This document shows positions 8,346-15,193 of a DNA stretch of 39,549 nt, in pieces. The DNA comes from an uncultured Clostridia bacterium. GTDB taxonomy: Bacteria; Bacillota; Clostridia; TANB77; CAG-465. The notes beneath the pieces were generated by a model. The model saw only the letters and a list, made by a program, of their open reading frames with translations, did no database searches and was not told the origin of the DNA. The translations under genes were made by a program, and so were the position numbers. The stretch lies in contig CALXJE010000020.1 in the NCBI GenBank assembly GCA_944388545.1, positions 1 through 39,549 on the forward strand. The letters run 5' to 3'. Positions within the stretch are counted from its first letter, which is position 1, and each line of letters begins with the position of its first letter.

Positions 8346-9683
8346 TTATCTTAACGCTTCATGAATTTTTTTGGCCATATAACTGATTTTAGCACCTGTC
8401 ATACCGGGATATACTCCTATCCAAAAGCTGTCATTCATAACTTTATCAGTGTTTTCAAGACCTCCTACTACTCTATATCCTTCTCCACATCTTCTCATTT
8501 CGTCAAAACATGGATGTTTGATAAGATTCCCTGCAAACAAGTTTCTAGTTTGAATTCCATTTTTCTCTAGATAATTTACAACAACATTTCTAGATACTCC
8601 TTCTTTACAAGTAATCATAAATCCAAACCAGCTAGGATCAGAACCAGAACATTCTTCTGGAAGTATAATTTTATCTTGCAAGTCACTGAGTTTCTCTTTA
8701 AGGAGCCTAAAGTTATATTTCCTTTTTTCAACAAATGAAGGGAGTTTTTTTAACTGAGCACATCCGACTGCAGCTTGCATATCTGTAATTTTAAGGTTAT
8801 ACCCAAAATGAGAATATACATACTTGTGATCATAACCTTTAGGAAGTTCTCCGTACTGACCATCAAATCTATGCTTGCAAAGATTATCTACACCAGATGG
8901 GCAAGAACAATCTCTCCCCCAATCTCTAAATGAACGAACAATCTTATTCAAAAGTGGATTGTTTGTATATACAGCTCCACCCTCACCCATTGTCATATGA
9001 TGTGGTGGATAAAAGCTTGATGTTCCTATATCTCCAATTGTACCTGTAAAGCACTCTTTACCATCAATTGTATACTTAGAACCAAGTGCATCACAATTAT
9101 CTTCTATAAGCCACAAATCATGCTTCTTGCAAAAATCCACAACTGTTTTTAAATCAAATGGATTTCCAAGTGTATGAGCAATCATAACTGCTTTTGTTTT
9201 ATCTGACAAAGCCTTTTCTAACATTCTCACATCAATGTTATATTGAGGAATTGTAATATCAACAAAAACTGGAACAGCTCCAAATTGAATATATGGTGTA
9301 ACCGTAGTAGGAAATCCAGCTGCAACAGTTATTACTTCGTCTCCCCTTTTTACAGCTCTTTTACCAAGAAGCGGAGATGTTAGTGACATGAATGCAAGTA
9401 AGTTTGCAGAAGAACCGGAGTTCACTGCTGAACAATACTTAACTCCAAGATAAGCTGCAAGTTCTTTTTCAAACTCGTCTGTATATCTTCCAGAAGTAAG
9501 CCAAAATTCTAAAGAACTATCTACAAGATTTACCATTTCTTCACTATCATATATTCTTGATGCATATGGTATTCTGTCTCCATCTTTAAAATCTTTTTTT
9601 TGATTATGAAACTTGTTACAATATTCCTCGACGAGTTTTAATATATATTTTCTTGCCTCTATCTCTGTTTTGTTTTCAAGCAT
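8346..9683 (-). CDS. rfbH: CDP-4-keto-6-deoxyglucose 3-dehydratase (E1)
   Basis: PMP- and iron-sulfur-dependent enzyme (also called DdhC/AscC) that removes the C-3 hydroxyl of CDP-4-keto-6-deoxyglucose. The 445-residue chain has the aminotransferase fold, but the usual PLP lysine is replaced by histidine in FYPPHHMTMGEGGA. That marks a dehydratase rather than a sugar transaminase. Downstream CSCPSGVDNLC gives the C-x-C-x7-C cysteines of the 2Fe-2S site. SGSSANLLAFMS and ITDMQAAVG are other family blocks. GGAGG lies nine bases before the ATG. Its partner reductase (E3/DdhD) is not in the window, so electrons must come from an enzyme encoded elsewhere. The terminator at 8311-8335 ends the unit. 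Confidence 0.95.
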   Translation of the reverse strand: MLENKTEIEARKYILKLVEEYCNKFHNQKKDFKDGDRIPYASRIYDSEEMVNLVDSSLEFWLTSGRYTDEFEKELAAYLGVKYCSAVNSGSSANLLAFMSLTSPLLGKRAVKRGDEVITVAAGFPTTVTPYIQFGAVPVFVDITIPQYNIDVRMLEKALSDKTKAVMIAHTLGNPFDLKTVVDFCKKHDLWLIEDNCDALGSKYTIDGKECFTGTIGDIGTSSFYPPHHMTMGEGGAVYTNNPLLNKIVRSFRDWGRDCSCPSGVDNLCKHRFDGQYGELPKGYDHKYVYSHFGYNLKITDMQAAVGCAQLKKLPSFVEKRKYNFRLLKEKLSDLQDKIILPEECSGSDPSWFGFMITCKEGVSRNVVVNYLEKNGIQTRNLFAGNLIKHPCFDEMRRCGEGYRVVGGLENTDKVMNDSFWIGVYPGMTGAKISYMAKKIHEALR

Positions 9684-9684
9684 A

Positions 9685-10746
9685 TTATTTGCCTCCTATA
9701 AATTCATTTATTTGAGTATCCATACATTTTGACATATCACCATTTTGCAAAAATATCTTTGAAAATTCAACTGTTTTTTCAATAGCCTCAGATATATTCC
9801 ACGTAGGTGACCAACCAAAAGTACTTTTTAACTTAGAGCAATCCAGCTTTAAAAAATTTGCTTCATGAGGACCAATTTCCATTTTAGTAGACCATTTTAA
9901 ATCTTCACCCCAACTTGAACAAAACATTGTAACTAACTGTCCTACTGTAACACAGTCTGCTTCGTCTGGTCCAACATTATAACTACCCGCATACCTAGCA
10001 TCTTCATATTGACGTTTTGCAATTAAAAGATATGCAAAAAGTGGCTCAAGTACATGTTGAAAAGGTCTTACAGAATTAGGATTCCTCACAAATATGTCTT
10101 GCTTTGTCATCGCTGCTCTAACACAATCAGGTATAATTCTGTCTTTGGCAAAATCTCCTCCACCAATTACATTTCCTGCCCTAGCAGTTGATATTCTAAC
10201 TGAACCATCTGCAAAAAAAGCCTCTTTGTAACACTTAGTAACTAGCTCTGAACAAGATTTACTATTTGAGTAAGGGTCAAATCCATTAAGTTCTTCATTT
10301 TCTCTGTAACCCCATTCCCATTCATTATTTTTGTATACTTTATCGGTAGTAACATTTAAAAATGATCTTACAGATTTAACACGTCTCACAGCCTCTAAGA
10401 CTTTTACTGTTCCCATAACATTTGTTTCGTACGTTCTAACAGGTTCTTCATATGATGTTCTAACAATTGGTTGAGCTGCAAGATGAAATACAATTTCAGG
10501 CTTAAAACTCTCCATCGCATCATACAAATTATCAAAGCTTCTTACATCGGCAATTACTGATCTTTCCATCCCTTTTTCTATATCTGCACATTCAAATAAG
10601 TTAGGATGAGTCTCGGGAGCTAAACTATATCCCATAACCTTAGCACCTGCATTAACTAAAATCCGTGTAAGCCAGCTTCCTTTAAAACCTGTATGACCTG
10701 TAATTAGAACTTTTTTTCCTTTATAAAAAGATAATAAGTCTTTCAT
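9685..10746 (-). CDS. rfbG: CDP-glucose 4,6-dehydratase
   Basis: Extended SDR (also DdhB/AscB) converting CDP-glucose to CDP-4-keto-6-deoxyglucose with bound NAD. The NAD motif is GHTGFKGSW near residue 13. VTTDKVY gives the Thr-Asp-Lys catalytic set and YSNSKSCSE the Tyr-x3-Lys pair. NVGPDEAD follows in the substrate domain. Length is about 353 residues from the ATG at 10746, which has GGGAGG seven bases upstream. A longer frame starting at 10791 overlaps ddhA and adds 15 residues with no homology. It stops one base before the next gene's start, so the three ddh genes are almost certainly co-translated. Confidence 0.94.
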   Translation of the reverse strand: MKDLLSFYKGKKVLITGHTGFKGSWLTRILVNAGAKVMGYSLAPETHPNLFECADIEKGMERSVIADVRSFDNLYDAMESFKPEIVFHLAAQPIVRTSYEEPVRTYETNVMGTVKVLEAVRRVKSVRSFLNVTTDKVYKNNEWEWGYRENEELNGFDPYSNSKSCSELVTKCYKEAFFADGSVRISTARAGNVIGGGDFAKDRIIPDCVRAAMTKQDIFVRNPNSVRPFQHVLEPLFAYLLIAKRQYEDARYAGSYNVGPDEADCVTVGQLVTMFCSSWGEDLKWSTKMEIGPHEANFLKLDCSKLKSTFGWSPTWNISEAIEKTVEFSKIFLQNGDMSKCMDTQINEFIGGK

Positions 10747-10748
10747 TT

Positions 10749-11525
10749 TTAATCCTCCCATACTTTCCATGGAGCATGTCCAGATTCCCACATTTCTTCA
10801 AGTTGCATTTTATCTCTTTGAGTATCCATACACTTCCAGAAACCATCATATTTATATGCCATAAGTTGTCCATCTTTTGCTAATGCTTCAAGTGGCTCTT
10901 TTTCAAATACAGTACTATCACCTTCAATATAATTAAATACTTCTGGTTCAAGCACCATAAATCCTGCATTTATATAGCTTCCGTCTGTATCGTTCTTTTC
11001 TCTAAATGCGTTTATTTCCATATTGTCATCAATTTCAAGTACGCCAAATCTTTGTCCTGCATTTACAGCTGTAAGAGTTGCTAATTTTCCATGCTTTTTA
11101 TGGAACTTTAATATATCATTCATATCAATGTCACAAACTCCATCTCCATAAGTAAGCATAAAAGATTGATTGCCAATATATTTTTGAATTCTTTTTATCC
11201 TTCCACCTGTCATTGTATTAAGGCCAGTATCGACCAACGTTACCTTCCAAGGTTCAGAATAGTTATCATGGACTTCCATACTATTAGTCTTGAGATCAAA
11301 AGTAACATCTGATGTATACAAATAATAGTTTGAAAAGAATTCTTTAATCACATGAGATTTATATCCTAAACAGATAATAAACTCATTGAATCCTCTTGCA
11401 GAATAACTTTTCATGATATGCCACAAGATAGGTTTTTCTCCAATTCCAATCATAGGTTTAGGTTTCAAATGACTTTCTTCAGATATCCGAGTTCCAAATC
11501 CTCCTGCTAAAATTACTACTTTCAT
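10749..11525 (-). CDS. rfbF: Glucose-1-phosphate cytidylyltransferase
   Basis: Makes CDP-glucose from glucose-1-phosphate and CTP (also DdhA/AscA), the committed step to CDP-dideoxyhexoses. The 258-residue nucleotidyltransferase has ILAGGFGTRI at its start, KPKPMIGIGEKP for phosphate and sugar binding, and the long YGDGVCDID acidic metal site. WKCMDTQRDK near the C-terminus is characteristic of this cytidylyltransferase rather than RmlA or GalU. The start has GAGGAGG nine bases upstream. It opens the ddhABC unit after a leader of about 165 bases. Confidence 0.94.
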   Translation of the reverse strand: MKVVILAGGFGTRISEESHLKPKPMIGIGEKPILWHIMKSYSARGFNEFIICLGYKSHVIKEFFSNYYLYTSDVTFDLKTNSMEVHDNYSEPWKVTLVDTGLNTMTGGRIKRIQKYIGNQSFMLTYGDGVCDIDMNDILKFHKKHGKLATLTAVNAGQRFGVLEIDDNMEINAFREKNDTDGSYINAGFMVLEPEVFNYIEGDSTVFEKEPLEALAKDGQLMAYKYDGFWKCMDTQRDKMQLEEMWESGHAPWKVWED

Positions 11526-11697
11526 AAGTTAATTCCTCCTCAAAATTATTATTTATGTTTAACAGTCACTATTTAATAGCAGACTAGAATAAAATAGTAA
11601 TATTTTTATGTTGCTTTTAAGCTTTAAAACACTAACTATAGTTTAATATCAACTCCTTTCAAATTATTAAAAAGATATAATGTTAAAATTCGTTAGT

Positions 11698-11726
11698 ATT
11701 ATATCATATATTTATGTAAAGTTCAA
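11698..11726 (-). promoter_or_regulatory. Promoter of ddhABC
   Basis: Minus-strand TTGAAC (11721-11726), 17 bases, TATAAT (11698-11703). The transcript would have an untranslated leader of about 165 bases before 11525. The leader contains an orphan AAAGGAG (11653-11659) with no usable frame after it and no clear terminator hairpin. Confidence 0.82.
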
Positions 11727-11737
11727 TCTTTTGCTTA

Positions 11738-11766
11738 AAAAGAAAATGCAAGAAAATAATCCTGCA
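11738..11766 (-). terminator. Intrinsic terminator of the wzx-to-Alg13 unit
   Basis: Minus-strand hairpin TGCAGGA, six-base loop, TCTTGCA (11747-11766) with one G-U pair, followed by TTTTCTTTTT. It lies 26 bases after the stop at 11793 and just upstream of the ddhABC promoter. Confidence 0.82.
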
Positions 11767-11792
11767 CTCTCTGATATTTTTTAATAAAAATT

Positions 11793-13802
11793 TTATTTAT
11801 ACATATTAAGATCTTCTCTTAAATATATAATAGAATATATCCATTTTGTTCTAACTCTCTTTATTTTAACATCCTCATCTATGCCATAATATTTTTTTAG
11901 ATTAGCTAAATGTCCTTCATGCCACGCATTTAAATTATGCAACACTTCTTCAGGAAACAATAAAAGTGTTATCTCTTTACTATTTTCTCTTATTCCTTTA
12001 TTTATTATTTCTTCTCTATCAATTTGCATTAATCTAACATTAGAATAGATAACTAATAACAATGCAATTGTTCCAACAAACGCGAGTTTTACTAATATTC
12101 CAAATATACTTTTTATTTTAGAAGGTGTATTTTTTGTATCAACTTCACCTAATAGTATAAATGAAAATGCATATAACATGTATACAGTAAATAATGCTGT
12201 TCTGTGACCAGAAATTGGTGACAATAATAGTGCTAAATTACTAGATAATCCAACAAATAAATAAAATAATGCTTTATATTTATCTTTTACAAATCTAAAC
12301 GCAATATATATTAACAATAATGTAAATGTAATCCAATAAATTTGAATTAATATACTCTCTGAGTTTCTTATAAAATCAATATATGATAATAAAGCTGTTG
12401 CTTTTGAACTAGTACTAGCTATGCTAGTTAATAAATTTGCAATTATATTAATCACTGGAACAAGCAAATATATACTTGTTAATATTTTTATAACTTTATT
12501 TCTTACATTTTTATTTACTATAATGAAAATACATGCTGTAAGTAATGCCATTAATACATTGTTTTCCATATATGTAAATTTTACAAAATTCTTTAAATTA
12601 TATAGGCACTTTCCAATTAAAGACAATTCTCCAAATTCTGAACTTTCACTTGAAAGTCTAGCTGAAGAACCTGGACTAAGTATCATAACTAAGAATCCTG
12701 CTAGAGATATAATAAAATATATTAATATATTTTTATTAATTTTTTTATTTTTTACCCAAGTATATACGAGTAATAAAGCATTAGCGAAAACTAGTGCAGC
12801 ACCAACACTTTCTGCCATCATTGATGCAAGTAAATTTATAATACAACACAACGTTATCTTTAACTTACTTTGTGAATAATCTTTTTTCCAAATTTTATTC
12901 ATTAAAGCAAAATATACTAAACATAAAAATGTTGGCATTGTATAAGTACAATTTCCAGCTATCCATAGATAACATTGAGTAAAAATAGTACTTTCTAAAA
13001 ATATCACGCTAAGAGCTACTAGAAATGGCATTATTTTTCTACTTGAAACACCAGATATTTTGCATATTATAAAATATGCACCACATACCATTGCAGCATT
13101 CACAATATTCCAAAGCCATTCTGTATTTATAAAGAACATAACTAATGTATTTGCTACTATTCTTCCACCAAGAGTAAAGTATCTTTCAAAAGCTAATTTA
13201 AAGTTTTCTATAATATTATTTGAGCCATTTAATTTTCCGCCCCAATCATCTCCACCTATTGGTGCTAATAAAGAAATTATATAAAAAGTAACTAATAATA
13301 TTAATCCTATCCAAAATGAATTACTGCTTTTTTGAGGTTTAACATTTATTTCTTCCTTTAATTCATTCATAAATTTTTCTGTATTACTTTCATATTTATT
13401 AGGAGTAAAAGTTTTGGCTTTTTCCATAACATCATCTAGACTTTCACCATCTTTTAACTCTAATATATATCCCTGATCACTAAAAATACTTACCAATTCT
13501 TCCTGATGATTGTCTACATGTTCTCCATATTTTTGCATTCTAGCACAAGCTATTATCTTTTTGCCTTTTTTTAATGGTTCAACTATAGATCCTGTCCCAC
13601 CATGAGTAATTATATAATCTGCTCTTTCTACTAATTTTTCCATTTCTTCATAGCTTACAAAATCTAAAATTTTCATTTTTTGGCTATCATATTTAGTATG
13701 TCCTGCTTGAACTATTATCTCATCATTAATATTACTATTTTCAATAGCATCTAATAATCTAGTAAATTCTTGTTTTTGAGTTCCTAATGTAACTAATATC
13801 AT
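11793..13802 (-). CDS. Alg13-like glycosyltransferase domain fused to a DUF6056-like membrane protein
   Basis: A 669-residue fusion. Residues 1-155 match the Alg13/PssE/CpsG type: MILVTLGTQ at the N-terminus and DYIITHGGTGSI, the nucleotide-sugar-binding block of GT-B family 28 C-domains. The remainder (from about 165) has around 12 hydrophobic helices, with APIGGDDWGG just after the first, GGRIVANTLV, and LWIAGNCTY. That resembles DUF6056 membrane proteins, which look like GT-C or polymerase-type enzymes. The Alg13 part needs an Alg14 partner, encoded immediately upstream. The ATG at 13802 overlaps that gene's stop as TAATG; an earlier start at 13820 is rejected because it would cover the GGGGGTGG ribosome site. 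The DUF assignment is from motif memory. Confidence 0.82.
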   Translation of the reverse strand: MILVTLGTQKQEFTRLLDAIENSNINDEIIVQAGHTKYDSQKMKILDFVSYEEMEKLVERADYIITHGGTGSIVEPLKKGKKIIACARMQKYGEHVDNHQEELVSIFSDQGYILELKDGESLDDVMEKAKTFTPNKYESNTEKFMNELKEEINVKPQKSSNSFWIGLILLVTFYIISLLAPIGGDDWGGKLNGSNNIIENFKLAFERYFTLGGRIVANTLVMFFINTEWLWNIVNAAMVCGAYFIICKISGVSSRKIMPFLVALSVIFLESTIFTQCYLWIAGNCTYTMPTFLCLVYFALMNKIWKKDYSQSKLKITLCCIINLLASMMAESVGAALVFANALLLVYTWVKNKKINKNILIYFIISLAGFLVMILSPGSSARLSSESSEFGELSLIGKCLYNLKNFVKFTYMENNVLMALLTACIFIIVNKNVRNKVIKILTSIYLLVPVINIIANLLTSIASTSSKATALLSYIDFIRNSESILIQIYWITFTLLLIYIAFRFVKDKYKALFYLFVGLSSNLALLLSPISGHRTALFTVYMLYAFSFILLGEVDTKNTPSKIKSIFGILVKLAFVGTIALLLVIYSNVRLMQIDREEIINKGIRENSKEITLLLFPEEVLHNLNAWHEGHLANLKKYYGIDEDVKIKRVRTKWIYSIIYLREDLNMYK

Positions 13803-14281
13803 TAATAAATCCACCCCCAAACTTTTGCTTTAGGGTAAAACTTTTTCATACTATCCCATTGTACAACAAAAGTATCAGCAATAGGATATACCATTTTACC
13901 AGATTTTGTAGGGCTTGTCCTTTTAGCAAAGCTCTCTATAAAAATAACTTTACTACCAAATAATTTAGCTATATAACACATAGGTACTGCTGTATGGGTT
14001 CCTGTTGTAACTACAACTTTAGGTCTATACTTAAAAAATAGAAATAATGATTTTAAAATATTCCATCCTTCTTTAAAAGGATATGAAAGCCAATATTGTC
14101 TACTACAATATGTCAAGTATTCCATTTTATACTTACTTTTCATATCTTTTGTAACGTCTGTATACTCAGTAACTAGTATATAATTATAGTCTTTAAATAT
14201 CCCTTTTAGTTGTAGCATCTGTGTAAGATGCCCTCCTACACTAGATATAAACATAACTCTTTTTAATTTTTTATTTTTCAT
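13802..14281 (-). CDS. Alg14-like glycosyltransferase subunit (PssD/CpsF type)
   Basis: A 159-residue membrane-anchoring partner that recruits an Alg13-like catalytic subunit to lipid-linked substrate. The N-terminus has FISSVGGHLTQML, then VVVTTGTHTAVPMCYIAKLFG and FIESFAKRTSPTKSGK, all classic for Alg14/PssD/EpsE. The C-terminus ends in QWDSMKKFYPKAKVWGWIY, as in capsular family members. Together with the next gene it should add the second sugar onto an undecaprenyl-PP-sugar. GGGGAG lies upstream of the ATG. It shares one base with the following gene. Confidence 0.92.
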   Translation of the reverse strand: MKNKKLKRVMFISSVGGHLTQMLQLKGIFKDYNYILVTEYTDVTKDMKSKYKMEYLTYCSRQYWLSYPFKEGWNILKSLFLFFKYRPKVVVTTGTHTAVPMCYIAKLFGSKVIFIESFAKRTSPTKSGKMVYPIADTFVVQWDSMKKFYPKAKVWGWIY

Positions 14282-14303
14282 AAAATTACTCCCCTAATAA
14301 AAT

Positions 14304-15191
14304 CTATAATTTCAACATATCTCCTAAAAATTTGTTGCCTTCATCACTATAATACCAAGCTGCACATCTTGCTGGTGTAAAAGTAAGCTCACCAAATAAT
14401 GGCTTGCCATTAAAATCATAAAAATCTACTCTTACATATTTAAATGGTTTTGATAATATTTTAGCATACTCTATCATTTTATCAAGGCATTCTGGTTTTT
14501 GTGGAATTGATTCAGCCCTATCAGCTTTAGTTCCAATATCAAGTTCATTCCAATTTAAATCTAAAAAATTAAGTCTTAGGTTATTCTGTCTTTCCGTACA
14601 TGTAAGTATTACCTTAGGTTTACCATCAAAACAATATATTTTATAATCATTTGGAAAAACTCCTGCATCTGTTTCTATGTATTTTTCACATATAATTAAT
14701 GGTTTTATTTTTGGATAATGAAGTTCTGAAGTTTCATATCCAAATTTTTTCTTCATCCATTTATTAAGTGTTTTTATTGTATGCTCTTTATCTAGTTTGT
14801 CTTTATCAGTACAAATAATATTATATCCACATCCATGATTGCATTTTAAAACAAATTTATTTGGAAGCTTATCCCAATCTATTTCATAAGCATTATTATA
14901 TACACCATAAATTTCATTAAGTATTTCTTCTACTCCACATTCTTTTATGTAATCTCTTACTAAATACTTATCTGTACATTTTATTACTAAGTCATTATTG
15001 TTATAGTCATCTATTTTTAATTTCATAAGTTTTTCATTAAATAGCTCTGGATTTTTTAGATTTAATTTTTTATGCGTAAGAATTCTATATAATACTTTAC
15101 TTGATAGTTTTGGAGATATATGTGAAAGCACATACATTCCTTGCTTTGCTACTTTTTCTTTTAAGCTTACTTTTTTATTAGGATCACTCAT
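14304..15191 (-). CDS. TupA-like ATP-grasp protein
   Basis: A 295-residue member of the TupA-like ATP-grasp family, found in polysaccharide and teichuronopeptide loci and thought to ligate an amino acid or similar group to a glycan. Family blocks seen are NPELFNEKLMKLK, FVLKCNHGCGYNI (glycine-rich ATP loop), PNDYKIYCFDGKPK, and YVRVDFYDFNGKPLFGELTFTPA carrying the acidic metal ligands. There is no signal peptide, so it acts in the cytoplasm. It starts two bases after the upstream gene's stop, with GGAGAG upstream. The acceptor is unknown. Its presence suggests a non-sugar decoration of the repeat unit. Confidence 0.88.
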   Translation of the reverse strand: MSDPNKKVSLKEKVAKQGMYVLSHISPKLSSKVLYRILTHKKLNLKNPELFNEKLMKLKIDDYNNNDLVIKCTDKYLVRDYIKECGVEEILNEIYGVYNNAYEIDWDKLPNKFVLKCNHGCGYNIICTDKDKLDKEHTIKTLNKWMKKKFGYETSELHYPKIKPLIICEKYIETDAGVFPNDYKIYCFDGKPKVILTCTERQNNLRLNFLDLNWNELDIGTKADRAESIPQKPECLDKMIEYAKILSKPFKYVRVDFYDFNGKPLFGELTFTPARCAAWYYSDEGNKFLGDMLKL

Positions 15192-15193
15192 AA

